Source: Polaromonas jejuensis NBRC 106434 (GTDB lineage: Bacteria; Pseudomonadota; Gammaproteobacteria; Burkholderiales; Burkholderiaceae_C). Taken from it: a stretch of 64,000 bases of DNA. Below the pieces are notes generated by a model. That model searched no databases, was not told where the DNA came from, and saw only the letters and a list, made by a program, of their open reading frames with translations. Each line of letters begins with the position of its first letter. Within the stretch, counting starts at the first letter, position 1. The DNA is taken from contig NZ_BCYO01000015.1 in assembly GCF_001598235.1 (NCBI RefSeq), positions 56,197 through 120,196 of the forward strand, in the 5' to 3' direction. Shown in pieces: positions 1 to 10,025 of this stretch. Made by a program: the position numbers and the translations under genes.

Positions 1-154
1 AGCCCTTGGCCAGGGGCGTCAGAAACAGCGCGGCCGGTCCTTCAAAGCGCCAGTCGAGCTGGAATTTGATCGGCGTGGTTTGTGCCTGCACGGCACTGAA
101 GGCGGTGGCCAGTGACAGGGCCGCTGCCATGCGAAGAAAGACGCGTTTTTTCAT
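1..154 (-). CDS. ABC transporter substrate-binding protein, N-terminal fragment
   Basis: Only the first 51 residues are in the window; the gene runs off the left edge. The start (ATG at 154 on the minus strand) opens a classic Sec signal peptide, MKKRVFLRMAAAL then a hydrophobic core ending AVQAQ. The mature start reads TPIKFQLDWRFEGPAALFL. This opening is typical of NMT1/THI5-like and SsuA-like periplasmic receptors for pyrimidine precursors, nitrate or sulfonates. The substrate cannot be told from this fragment. It lies about 150 bp beyond the end of glxR on the same strand, so its place in an operon is uncertain. Confidence 0.7.
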   Translation of the reverse strand, partial: MKKRVFLRMAAALSLATAFSAVQAQTTPIKFQLDWRFEGPAALFLTPLAKG

Positions 155-305
155 GGATGCTCCAGCGCAAGAACTACAACGAACAATTACCAAGCAAAAA
201 CGGTGCCGTGGCCGGAGCCAGGCACCGCAATGCAGCGTATTTTCGGTGAAGTTCAGCCCGGAAAGCGTTCGCGGGCCTCGGGAATTACCCCCGAAGCCGG
301 GCCAC

Positions 306-1208
306 TCAGGCGCCGGGCGCAACCGGGTGCTGCGCCATGTTTTCCAAGGCGAGCACCAGGGCCGAGTGGTCGGCCTGGCCGTGGCCCAGGGCCGCGCAGG
401 ACTGCATGAGCTGCGCCGCGTTCGCGGTTTGCGGCAGCGCCACGCCCAGGGCGCGCGCACTTTGCAGGGCGAGGTTCAGGTCCTTCTGGTGCAGGGCGAT
501 GCGAAAGCCCGGCGCAAACGTGCGCTTGATCATGCGCTCGCCATGCACTTCGAGGATGCGCGACGCGGCAAAGCCGCCCATCAGCGCCTCGCGCACCTTG
601 GCCGGGTCGGCGCCGGCCTTGGAGGCGAACACCAGGGCTTCGCCAACGGCAGCGATGTTGAGCGCCACGATGATCTGGTTGGCCACCTTGCAGACCTGGC
701 CGTCGCCGGCGCCGCCCACCAGGGTCACGTTCTTGCCCATCAGCTCGAACAGCGGCTTGATGCGATCGAACGCGGGCTGCTCGCCGCCGACCATGATGGT
801 CAGGCTGGCTGCCTTGGCGCCGACTTCGCCGCCCGAGACCGGGGCGTCGAGGTAGTCGCAGCCCAGGGCCTTGATTTTTTGCGCGAAGGTTTTGGTGGCA
901 AGGGGGTCGATGGAGCTGCAGTCCACCACGGTTTTGCCGGCGCTGAGCCCTGAGGCCACACCGTCCGCGCCAAACAGCACGAGTTCCACATCGGGTGTGT
1001 CGGGCAGCATCAGGAAAATGATGTCGGCACGCTGGGCCACGCCCTGCGCCGTGGTGCAGATCGTGGCGCCGCTTTGTGCCAGTTCCTCGGGCACTTTGCC
1101 GCGGGTGTTGACAAACAGCATGTGCCCGGCCTTGAGCAGGTGGCCGGCCATGGGCGAGCCCATGATGCCCAGGCCGATGAAGCCGAGTTTGAGTCCTGAT
1201 TTGGTCAT
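306..1208 (-). CDS. glxR: 2-hydroxy-3-oxopropionate (tartronate semialdehyde) reductase
   Basis: Cytosolic 300-residue reductase of the beta-hydroxyacid dehydrogenase family. It reduces tartronate semialdehyde to D-glycerate with NAD(P)H. The Rossmann motif GLGIMG is at residues 12-17, the substrate-binding motif DAPVSGGEVGA at about 121-131, and the catalytic Lys174 sits in GDGQVCKVANQ. Length is normal for GlxR/GarR. It is the last gene of gcl-hyi-glxR, 9 nt after hyi, which supports this substrate over 3-hydroxyisobutyrate. The product D-glycerate would be phosphorylated by the glycerate kinase at 23195-24541, since no kinase lies in this operon. Confidence 0.93.
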   Translation of the reverse strand: MTKSGLKLGFIGLGIMGSPMAGHLLKAGHMLFVNTRGKVPEELAQSGATICTTAQGVAQRADIIFLMLPDTPDVELVLFGADGVASGLSAGKTVVDCSSIDPLATKTFAQKIKALGCDYLDAPVSGGEVGAKAASLTIMVGGEQPAFDRIKPLFELMGKNVTLVGGAGDGQVCKVANQIIVALNIAAVGEALVFASKAGADPAKVREALMGGFAASRILEVHGERMIKRTFAPGFRIALHQKDLNLALQSARALGVALPQTANAAQLMQSCAALGHGQADHSALVLALENMAQHPVAPGA

Positions 1209-1217
1209 TGTTTTTCC

Positions 1218-1997
1218 TTATGCAGTCAGAGCAGTGCGCCAGCCGAGTCCTTCGGTGGTGGTGGTTTTGGGTTTGTATTCGCAGCCGATAGCGCCGGTGT
1301 AGCCGATGGCGTCGATGTGCTTGAACAACCAGGCGTAGTTGATCTCGCCGGTGCCGGGCTCGTTGCGGCCGGGATTGTCGGCCAGCTGGATATGGCCGAT
1401 GCGGGCCAGGTGGTTCTTGATCGTGTTGCCGAGCTCGCCTTCCATGCGTTGGGCGTGGTAGATGTCGTACTGCACGAACAGGTTGCTCGAGCCGACTTCG
1501 TCGATGAGGGCCAGCGCCTGGTCGGTGCGCGTGAGGAAGAAGCCCGGAATGTCAAAGTGGTTGATCGGTTCTATCAGCAGGCGGATGCCGGCTTCCTTGA
1601 GCGCCGCCGCCGCGAACTGCAGATTGCCGACCAGGGTGGCATGGGCATGCTCGCGCTGCACGCCTTCGGGCAGCTTGCCCGCGAGGCAGTTGACCTGTTT
1701 GCAGCCCAGCGCCGTGGCGTAGCTGATGGCGCGGGCCACGCCTTCGCGGAACTCGGCGACCCGGTCCGGGTGGCAGGCAATGCCGCGCTCGCCGGCCTCC
1801 CAGTTGCCGGCCGGCAGGTTGTGCAGCACCTGGGTCAGCTGGTTGTGTTTGAGCGCGGCAACCAGCTCCTCCTTGGGGTAGGCATAGGGAAACAGGTATT
1901 CCACGGCATCGAAGCCGGCGGCGCGGGCTGCGGCGAAGCGCTCCATGAAGGGTACTTCGGTGAACAGCATGGTGAGGTTGGCGGCGAATTTTGGCAT
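1218..1997 (-). CDS. hyi: Hydroxypyruvate isomerase
   Basis: TIM-barrel isomerase of 259 residues that interconverts hydroxypyruvate and tartronate semialdehyde in the cytosol. The start MPKFAANLT at 1997 was chosen because it matches the family N-terminus and has an AAAGGA ribosome site just upstream; a longer in-frame reading overlaps the end of gcl. The motif LIEPINHFDIPGFF around residue 141 carries the metal-binding Glu143 of the AP-endonuclease-2 type barrel. It sits 10 nt after gcl and 9 nt before glxR, so the three are one transcription unit. In many relatives Hyi acts as an accessory enzyme of the glyoxylate-to-glycerate route. Confidence 0.93.
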   Translation of the reverse strand: MPKFAANLTMLFTEVPFMERFAAARAAGFDAVEYLFPYAYPKEELVAALKHNQLTQVLHNLPAGNWEAGERGIACHPDRVAEFREGVARAISYATALGCKQVNCLAGKLPEGVQREHAHATLVGNLQFAAAALKEAGIRLLIEPINHFDIPGFFLTRTDQALALIDEVGSSNLFVQYDIYHAQRMEGELGNTIKNHLARIGHIQLADNPGRNEPGTGEINYAWLFKHIDAIGYTGAIGCEYKPKTTTTEGLGWRTALTA

Positions 1998-2007
1998 GGG
2001 ATGTCCT

Positions 2008-3801
<1,794 letters not shown>

Positions 3802-3877
3802 GTCTTGATCTCCTTTGGTTGAGTGAACTTTAGGGATCAAGCGACGCCGGCAGAAGACGGCTGGAGACCATAAAACC

Positions 3878-3894
3878 TATTCCTGCAAGGAATA
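3878..3894. promoter_or_regulatory. LysR-type operator palindrome between gcl and its divergent regulator
   Basis: TATTCCTGCAAGGAATA is a perfect dyad with 7-bp arms and a 3-nt centre. It contains the T-N11-A pattern (T at 3880, A at 3892) expected of a LysR-family recognition site. It lies 18 bp before the LysR start and about 75 bp before the gcl start. That fits autoregulation together with control of gcl-hyi-glxR. The site is seen directly; its use is inferred. Confidence 0.65.
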
Positions 3895-3912
3895 ACTGAC
3901 TATGATGACGGC

Positions 3913-4827
3913 ATGGACAGACTACAGGCCATGCATATTTTTGTGCGCGTGGTGGAGACCGGCAGCTTCTCGAAAGCGGCCAAAGAATTCGCCACCACCC
4001 AGCCCACCGTGACCAAACAGGTGGCCGCCACCGAGGCGCGCCTGAAGGTGCGCCTGTTGAATCGCAACACGCGAGGCGTCAGCCTGACCGAATCAGGGGC
4101 GCTGTACTACGAGAAATGCAAGATCATCGTGCGCGAGACCGAGGAGGCCGACAACATCGTGAAGTTGCGCCAGTCGCAGGCGCAGGGCCTGCTGCGCATC
4201 GGCACCTCGGTGGCCTTTGGCCGGCGCGTCATCGTGCCGCTGGCGCTGGACTTCATGGCCAAGCACCCGCAGGTGCAGGTGGACCTGAGCTTTGAAGACC
4301 GTTACACCGACCTGGTGGCGCAGGGCATCGATGTGGCGGTGCGCATGGGCAAGCTGGCCGACTCGACGCTGGGCGCGCGCTTTCTCGGCATGAACCCCTG
4401 GGTGCTGGCCGCTTCGCCCAAATACCTCAAGACACACGGCACGCCGAAACGCCCGGCCGAGCTGAGCAGCCACAACGCGCTGATCTACAGCAGCGTGCAG
4501 GGCGACGATGTCTGGCGGCTGTTGACGCCCAAGGGCGAGCCGGTGACGGTGCCGGTGACGGGCCGGCTGCGCTCCAACAACCTGTCGGCCGTGCTGGCGG
4601 CGGCGCGCGGCGGCCTGGGCATTGCGGCGCTGCCGCGCTACGTGGCCGAGGACTCGCTGGTCTCGGGCCACATCGTCGAGATGCTCAAGGACTACGCGCT
4701 GCCCGAGCAGGAAATCCATGCCGTGTTCCCCTCGCCCAAGCTGGTGCCGGGCAAGGTCCAGGCCTTTGTCGCTTATCTGCAGGGCTGGTTTGGCGAGCAT
4801 TGGTGGGAGCGCTTGCCGAAAGCCTGA
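3913..4827 (+). CDS. LysR-family regulator of the glyoxylate operon
   Basis: Transcriptional regulator of 304 residues. The N-terminal winged helix-turn-helix is at residues 1-60 (GSFSKAAKEFATTQPTVTKQV). The substrate-binding effector domain spans about 90-295. It starts at the ATG at 3913, divergent from gcl with 111 bp between them, and the palindrome at 3878-3894 lies in that gap. By position it should control gcl-hyi-glxR, with glyoxylate or a related acid as the likely effector; this is inferred. It belongs to the CrgA-like subgroup common in Burkholderiales. It converges on the GntR gene at 4919. Confidence 0.88.
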   Translation: MDRLQAMHIFVRVVETGSFSKAAKEFATTQPTVTKQVAATEARLKVRLLNRNTRGVSLTESGALYYEKCKIIVRETEEADNIVKLRQSQAQGLLRIGTSVAFGRRVIVPLALDFMAKHPQVQVDLSFEDRYTDLVAQGIDVAVRMGKLADSTLGARFLGMNPWVLAASPKYLKTHGTPKRPAELSSHNALIYSSVQGDDVWRLLTPKGEPVTVPVTGRLRSNNLSAVLAAARGGLGIAALPRYVAEDSLVSGHIVEMLKDYALPEQEIHAVFPSPKLVPGKVQAFVAYLQGWFGEHWWERLPKA

Positions 4828-4884
4828 AGCGGTCCAGTCGAAAATATTTATTGAAGGAATCGGCCTCCGGCCGGCGTGGGTATT

Positions 4885-4917
4885 GCGAATAAAGCTATTA
4901 AATCGATAGCAATTCGC
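4885..4917. terminator. Probable bidirectional terminator hairpin with a GCTA-N9-TAGC repeat
   Basis: An imperfect stem formed by GCGAAT...GCTAT and ATAGC...ATTCGC lies between the convergent LysR (ends 4827) and GntR (ends 4919) genes. Its core, 4894-4910, is one of four GCTA-N9-TAGC 17-mers in the window (the others are at 19130, 22694 and 27129). Position suggests shared transcription termination. No long T-run is visible, so activity is uncertain. Confidence 0.45.
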
Positions 4918-4918
4918 G

Positions 4919-5617
4919 TCAGCCAACCCGCCGCAAGGACGGCCGCGCCAGCGGCGACAGTGCCGCGCGCAGCCGCTCGCTGCTGAGCAGGGTGTCGGAC
5001 GCCGACGAGCCCAGCGCCGCTTCGACGCTGCCGATGTGCGCCAGCATGCGCTCGCGTGCCAGTTCCAGCTGGCCTTCTTCGAGTGCAGCCACGATGGCCG
5101 CATGTTCGGCGCAGGACTGGCCGGCGTCGTGCTTGGACTGGTACAGCGAAGCGGCGAGGGTGGTGCGCGCGGTCAGGTCGCGCAGTACATCGCACAGCAG
5201 CCGCTGCCCCAGGCATTCGGCCAGGCAGACGTGGAAGTCGGCCAGCAGGAAGGCGCGGGTGGCGGCGTCCGCCCCTTCGATCGCCTGCTCTTCCTGGGCA
5301 ATGTGCTGGCGCAGCTTGCGCACCACCGACTGCAGCGGCCGGCCGGCTTCGCGCAGGATGCCGGCCTCGATGATGCGGCGGGCCGAGAACGCATCGCGCG
5401 CCTCCTCGACCGAGGGCTCCACCACATACCAGCCCTTGCGGGTGCGCACCTCGACGAAGCCGCGCGCCTGCAGCTGCATCAGCGCTTCGCGCACCAGGGT
5501 TCGGCTCACGCCGAACAGCTCGGCCAGTTCCTGCTCGCCCAGGCGTTCACCGGGTGCGAGTTTTTGCGCGAGGATGGACTCGACGACCTGTTGGGCGATC
5601 TGGGTTTGGTTGGTCAT
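4919..5617 (-). CDS. GntR-family (FCD-type) regulator downstream of dctA
   Basis: Regulator of 232 residues. The N-terminal GntR winged helix is at residues 5-70 (ELAELFGVSRTLVREALMQLQARG). The all-helical FCD ligand domain runs from about 85 to 210 and has metal-type ligands in the pattern DFH...EH. It lies 11 nt after dctA on the same strand, so the two are probably co-transcribed. The regulator may then answer a C4-dicarboxylate or related carboxylate and control dctA; this is inferred from position. The dyad at 6982-7008 upstream of dctA is a candidate target. Confidence 0.87.
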   Translation of the reverse strand: MTNQTQIAQQVVESILAQKLAPGERLGEQELAELFGVSRTLVREALMQLQARGFVEVRTRKGWYVVEPSVEEARDAFSARRIIEAGILREAGRPLQSVVRKLRQHIAQEEQAIEGADAATRAFLLADFHVCLAECLGQRLLCDVLRDLTARTTLAASLYQSKHDAGQSCAEHAAIVAALEEGQLELARERMLAHIGSVEAALGSSASDTLLSSERLRAALSPLARPSLRRVG

Positions 5618-5628
5618 GGCGTGGAATC

Positions 5629-6954
5629 TTAGCGGGCTGGCACGGTGACCTGCACGGGGGCAGGCTCGTCGTCTTCGATGTCGAACACCGCGTGCGGCTC
5701 GCCATTGAGCACGGCATGCGCCCGTTCGCGGTCGATGTCGCCCTCCCAGGCCGCAACCACCACGGTCGCGACGCAGTTCCCGGTCAGGTTGCCCAGGGCG
5801 CGGGCAATACCCATGAACCAGTCCACCGACAGCACCATCACCAGGCCGATCGCGGGAATCTCGGGAATCGCCTGCAGCGTGGCCGCCAGCACCACAATGG
5901 CCGAGCCCGGCACGCCGTGCGCGCCCTTGGAGGTGACCAGTGCAACCGCCAGGATGGTCAGCAAGTGGCTCATCGAGATATGCGTGTTGGTCGCCTGCGC
6001 GATGAACACGGCCGCCAGCGTGATGTAGATCGAGAACGCGTCGAGGTTGAACGAGTAGCCGGTGGGGATCACCAGGCCGACCGTCGAGTCGCGGATGCCC
6101 ATGCGTTTGAGCTTGGCCATGACCTGCGGCAGCACGCTGTCCGACGAGGTGGTGGCCAGCACGATCATCAGTTCCTCGCGCAGGTACTTGAGCAGCTTGA
6201 AAATGCTGAAACCCGTCATGCGCAGGATTGCGCCGAGAATCACGAATACGAAAATGACCACAGCACCGTAGAACAGCACGACCAGCATGCCCAGCTGTTT
6301 GAGTGAGCCGATGCCGTATTTGCCGACCGTGAAGGAGATGGCCCCGAGCACGCCCAGCGGTGCCAGCTTGATGATGATGCCCATAATCTTGAACAGGACA
6401 TGGCTGAGGGTATCGATGAAATTGGCCACCGGAGCGCCGCGCTCGCCGAGCAGGGACAGCGCACAGCCAAACAGGACGGCAAACAACAACACCTGTAGCA
6501 CGTCACCTTTTGCAAAGGCATCGCCCACCGTGGAGGGAATCAGCCGCATCAAAAATTCGACCGTTCCGCCGCTGGTGAGTTTGCTCGCGCTCGTGGTGTA
6601 GGCGCTCATGGTGCTGGCGTCGAGCGTATTGGGGTCGACATTCATGCCCACGCCGGGCTGGAACACAAAGGCCAGCAACAGGCCCAGCGCCAGGGCGATG
6701 GTGGTCACGACCTCAAAGTAGATCAGCGCCTTGACGCCGACCCGGCCGACGCGCTTGAGGTCGCCGGCACCGGCGATGCCGTGCACCACGACGCAAAAGA
6801 CCAGCACCGGGATGATCATCTTGATCAGTTTGATGAACGCATCACCTAGCGGTTGGAGCTTGATGGCCGTGTCAGGCCAGACAAAACCGATGATCACGCC
6901 GACTATCAGGGCCAGCAGCACCTGGCCGAACAGGGAACGAAAGAACTTGGGCAT
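5629..6954 (-). CDS. dctA: C4-dicarboxylate:cation symporter
   Basis: Inner-membrane transporter of 441 residues of the DAACS (glutamate transporter-like) family. It imports succinate, fumarate and malate with protons or sodium. The start MPKFFRSLFGQVL at 6954 has a GGAG site upstream and matches DctA; the 20 extra upstream residues are rejected. Typical family motifs are present: ATTSSDSVLPQVM (first serine-rich hairpin), PTGYSFNLD and GVPGSAIVVL. The acidic C-terminus follows the last membrane segment. Neighbours are the GntR gene (same operon) and, further upstream, maeB, whose product turns imported malate into pyruvate. Confidence 0.95.
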   Translation of the reverse strand: MPKFFRSLFGQVLLALIVGVIIGFVWPDTAIKLQPLGDAFIKLIKMIIPVLVFCVVVHGIAGAGDLKRVGRVGVKALIYFEVVTTIALALGLLLAFVFQPGVGMNVDPNTLDASTMSAYTTSASKLTSGGTVEFLMRLIPSTVGDAFAKGDVLQVLLFAVLFGCALSLLGERGAPVANFIDTLSHVLFKIMGIIIKLAPLGVLGAISFTVGKYGIGSLKQLGMLVVLFYGAVVIFVFVILGAILRMTGFSIFKLLKYLREELMIVLATTSSDSVLPQVMAKLKRMGIRDSTVGLVIPTGYSFNLDAFSIYITLAAVFIAQATNTHISMSHLLTILAVALVTSKGAHGVPGSAIVVLAATLQAIPEIPAIGLVMVLSVDWFMGIARALGNLTGNCVATVVVAAWEGDIDRERAHAVLNGEPHAVFDIEDDEPAPVQVTVPAR

Positions 6955-6981
6955 CGCAGTCTCCGAAGGGGTTTCTGAACA

Positions 6982-7008
6982 GCAAGGCTGCTTGCTCGCA
7001 AGCCTTGC
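6982..7008. promoter_or_regulatory. Dyad in the dctA leader, possible operator
   Basis: GCAAGGCTGCTTGC followed after TC by GCAAGCCTTGC forms a nearly perfect dyad with one bulge, 28 bp upstream of the dctA start. A second small dyad TTGC-N6-GCAA overlaps its right arm (7005-7018). It could be an operator for the GntR regulator encoded after dctA, or an mRNA leader hairpin. No sequence feature decides between these. Confidence 0.35.
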
Positions 7009-7111
7009 ATACAAGCAATGTAGGCAATGGGCCGCGAACTGTCTCTAGGGTAATCCCGCCTTATTGCTGACCTCAGGTCACAACTGTTTGAATGGGAGAG
7101 CCGTAATCAGG

Positions 7112-7440
7112 CAGGGCCTGTTCGCCCTAAGAACCTGTTTACGCTCTATGTGGGGTCGCGCAAGTGGATTACCGGGATGGGATGCAAGGCGCAAAACCCA
7201 AGGCAAGGCTGATGCCTTGCCTGGTTTTGCAACGCCGCAGACCGCCCGAGAATCCACTTGCCCTGCGGGTTGGGACGAAATCGGGCGATTTGCTCACCCA
7301 ATTGCTTGCATGGGCACAAGCCCATGCGGCGCAATCTGGGCAAGCAACTCATCCCGATTGCGTCCCAACGCGACCCCACATAGATCGTAAACAGGTTCTA
7401 AAACTAAAACGCACTCCCGTTTTAGCGTGAACAGGCCCTG
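7112..7440. repeat. Nested inverted-repeat (MITE/REP-like) element, 329 bp
   Basis: This stretch between dctA and maeB has no convincing gene but is built of nested inverted repeats. The outermost pair is CAGGGCCTGTTC (7112-7123) with GAACAGGCCCTG (7429-7440). Inside lies a 30-bp pair with one mismatch (7131-7160 with 7369-7398, core TGTGGGGTCGCG). Further in are a GTTGGGACG...ATCGGG pair (7268-7284 with 7353-7369, one mismatch), the hairpin GGCAAGGC-TGAT-GCCTTGCC near 7200 and GCATGGGC-ACAA-GCCCATGC near 7308. The layout suggests a non-autonomous mobile element, perhaps one inserted in another. No transposase is encoded. Confidence 0.65.
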
Positions 7441-7505
7441 AACCGGCGTCAACCGCTGCGCGCCCGCGCTGCCAGGCAGGGGCGCGCAGGGCGCAGGTCT
7501 TTCCT

Positions 7506-9809
7506 TCAGCGCGCGGCTGCCGCGCTGGCCACGGCCAGTGCCGTCATGTTGACCACGCGCCGCACGGTGGCCGAGGTGGTCAGGATGTGGGCCGAGGCGG
7601 CCGTGCCGAGCAGAATGGGGCCGACGGTGACACCCTGGCCGCCCGTCATCTTGAGCACATTGAAGAGGATGTTGGCGGAGTCCAGATTCGGGCAAATCAG
7701 GATGTTGGCCTCCCCGCTCAAATTGCTTTCCATCAGGGAAGCCCGCCGCACCTCTTCCGACAGTGCCGCATCGCCATGCAGCTCGCCATCGGACTCCACG
7801 TCGGGCGCCATTTTGGCGAACAGCGCGTGGGCCAGCCGCATCTTGCGCGCCGACGCACGGTTGGACGAACCGTAGTTGGAATGCGACAAAAAGGCCACCT
7901 TGGGCGGGATGCCGAAGCGCCGCACCTCATCGACGGCCATTAGCGCAATGCTGGCCAGCTGCTCGGCACTCGGGTCCTCGTTGACAAAGGTGTCGGCGAT
8001 GAACAGGGTGCGTTTGTCCAGCATCAGCGCATTCAGCGCCGCGAACCCGAAAGCATCATTTTTGAGCCCGATGATGTCGCGCACATGCTCGAGATGCCCG
8101 TCGTAGCGGCCCACCATGCCGCACAGCATGGCATCGGCGTCGCCCAGTTTGATCATCAGCGCGGCGATGGTGGTGGTGGAGCGGCGCACCGCCGCCTTGG
8201 CGGCGTCGGGCGTCACGCCCTGGCGACCCATGAGCCGGTGGTAGGTTTCCCAGTACTGGCGAAAGCGCCGGTCGTCCTCGGGATTCACGCATTCCACATC
8301 GTGGCCCAGCCGCAGCCGCAAGCCGGCCTTGGCGATGCGGGCTTCGATCACGGCGGGACGACCAATCAGGATAGGGCGGGCCAGGCCTTCGTCGAGCACC
8401 AGTTGCACCGCGCGCAGCACCCGCTCGTCTTCTCCTTCGGCGTAGGCCACGCGTTTTTGCAACTCCGGCACCGCGCGCGCCGCATTGAAAACCGGTTGCA
8501 TGAGCATGCCGGTCGAGTACACAAAACGCGACAGTTCCTGCCGGTAAGCGGCCATGTCCGTGATGGGCCGGGTTGCCACGCCGGAGTCCTGCGCGGCCTG
8601 CGCCACCGCCGGTGCGATCCTGAGAATCAGGCGCGAGTCAAAAGGCTTGGGAATGATGTAGTCGGGGCCGAACACCAGCTCCTGCCCCACATAGGCACGG
8701 GCGACTTCCTCGCTGATGTCCGCCTTGGTCAGGTCGGCGATCTGCCGCACGCAGGCGAGCTTCATTTCCTCGGTGATCTTGGTGGCGCCGCAATCCAGCG
8801 CGCCGCGAAAGATGTAGGGGAAGCACAGCACGTTGTTGACCTGGTTCGGGTAGTCCGAGCGGCCCGTGGCAATGATGCAGTCCGGCCGCACCGCCTTGGC
8901 CAGCTCGGGCCGGATTTCCGGTTCGGGGTTGGCCAGCGCCAGGATGATAGGGCTGGCGGCCATGGTCTTGACCATGTCCTGCGTCAGCACGCCGGGCGCC
9001 GAGCACCCCAGGAACACGTCCGCGCCGTTGACCGCGTCGGCCAGCGTGCGCAGCGCCGTTTCCTGGGCGTAGCGTTTCTTGGACTCGTCAAAGCCGCCAG
9101 GGCGGCCGTGGTAGATCACGCCTTTGGAATCGCAGACATAGACGTTTTCGCGGCGCACCCCCAGGCCCACCATCACGTCCAGGCAGGCCAGTGCGGCCGC
9201 TCCCGCCCCCGAGACCGCGATCTTGACGTCTTCAATCCGCTTGTTTACCAGCTCCAGGCCGTTGAGCATGGCGGCCGACGAGATGATGGCGGTGCCGTGC
9301 TGGTCGTCATGGAACACCGGGATGTTCATGCGCTCGCGCAGCTTGGTCTCGATGTAGAAGCACTCCGGCGCCTTGATGTCCTCAAGGTTGATGCCGCCCA
9401 GCGTGGGCTCCATGGCGGCGATGATGTCAATCAGCTTGTCGGGGTCGCGCTCGGCCAGTTCGATGTCAAACACGTCGATGCCGGCGAACTTCTTGAACAG
9501 GCAGCCCTTGCCTTCCATCACCGGTTTGCTGGCCAGCGGGCCGATGTCGCCCAGGCCCAGGACGGCCGTGCCGTTGGTGATCACCCCCACGAGGTTGCCG
9601 CGCGAGGTGTACTCGGCCGCGAGCGAGGGGTCCGCCTCGATGTCAAGACAGGGGTAGGCCACGCCCGGTGAATAGGCCAGGGACAGGTCGCGCTGGTTCG
9701 ACAGCGGTTTGGTCGGCGTGACCGATATCTTGCCGCGCACCGGACTGCGGTGGTATTCACGGGCGGCGTCGCGCAGGGCGGCTTCGGCGGGGGACAGGGG
9801 GGCGGTCAT
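7506..9809 (-). CDS. maeB: NADP-dependent malic enzyme with phosphotransacetylase-like domain
   Basis: Cytosolic enzyme of 767 residues that oxidatively decarboxylates malate to pyruvate with NADP. The malic domain (about 20-430) has the start [22 protein letters not shown] and the Rossmann motif [13 protein letters not shown] phosphotransacetylase-like domain (about 440-760) follows; in MaeB it serves regulation by acetyl-CoA rather than catalysis. The ATG at 9809 follows TTGGAGAC; an upstream TTG would add only four residues. It is a single gene, separated from the purine operon upstream by a terminator (9842-9871). With dctA 550 bp away it forms a C4-acid use pair. Confidence 0.95.
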   Translation of the reverse strand: MTAPLSPAEAALRDAAREYHRSPVRGKISVTPTKPLSNQRDLSLAYSPGVAYPCLDIEADPSLAAEYTSRGNLVGVITNGTAVLGLGDIGPLASKPVMEGKGCLFKKFAGIDVFDIELAERDPDKLIDIIAAMEPTLGGINLEDIKAPECFYIETKLRERMNIPVFHDDQHGTAIISSAAMLNGLELVNKRIEDVKIAVSGAGAAALACLDVMVGLGVRRENVYVCDSKGVIYHGRPGGFDESKKRYAQETALRTLADAVNGADVFLGCSAPGVLTQDMVKTMAASPIILALANPEPEIRPELAKAVRPDCIIATGRSDYPNQVNNVLCFPYIFRGALDCGATKITEEMKLACVRQIADLTKADISEEVARAYVGQELVFGPDYIIPKPFDSRLILRIAPAVAQAAQDSGVATRPITDMAAYRQELSRFVYSTGMLMQPVFNAARAVPELQKRVAYAEGEDERVLRAVQLVLDEGLARPILIGRPAVIEARIAKAGLRLRLGHDVECVNPEDDRRFRQYWETYHRLMGRQGVTPDAAKAAVRRSTTTIAALMIKLGDADAMLCGMVGRYDGHLEHVRDIIGLKNDAFGFAALNALMLDKRTLFIADTFVNEDPSAEQLASIALMAVDEVRRFGIPPKVAFLSHSNYGSSNRASARKMRLAHALFAKMAPDVESDGELHGDAALSEEVRRASLMESNLSGEANILICPNLDSANILFNVLKMTGGQGVTVGPILLGTAASAHILTTSATVRRVVNMTALAVASAAAAR

Positions 9810-9841
9810 GAGTGTCTCCAATATAGGTTGTGTTGACAGAA

Positions 9842-9871
9842 AAAGAGGCTACTGCAAAGTCGGGCCTCTTT
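9842..9871 (-). terminator. Intrinsic terminator ending the purine operon before maeB
   Basis: Read on the minus strand, the stem AAAGAGGC/GCCTCTTT is followed directly by further Ts. It lies between the M20 hydrolase gene (ends 10026) and maeB (starts 9809), so transcription of the allantoin genes would stop here. A second stem, GGGGCTGC with GCAGCCCC (9881-9888 with 9910-9917), lies just upstream and may add to it. Confidence 0.6.
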
Positions 9872-10025
9872 GCCATGCAAGGGGCTGCGCAGATCAAATT
9901 TTTTTGCTGGCAGCCCCTGCGGGCAATCCATGGCGAACGGTTCCAGGGCTATCCCGCCCCATTACGGGTCTCAGGGCGAACCGCGGCGCGCTCACCATGC
10001 CCTTGGCGCGGGTGCGCCAGGGCTC

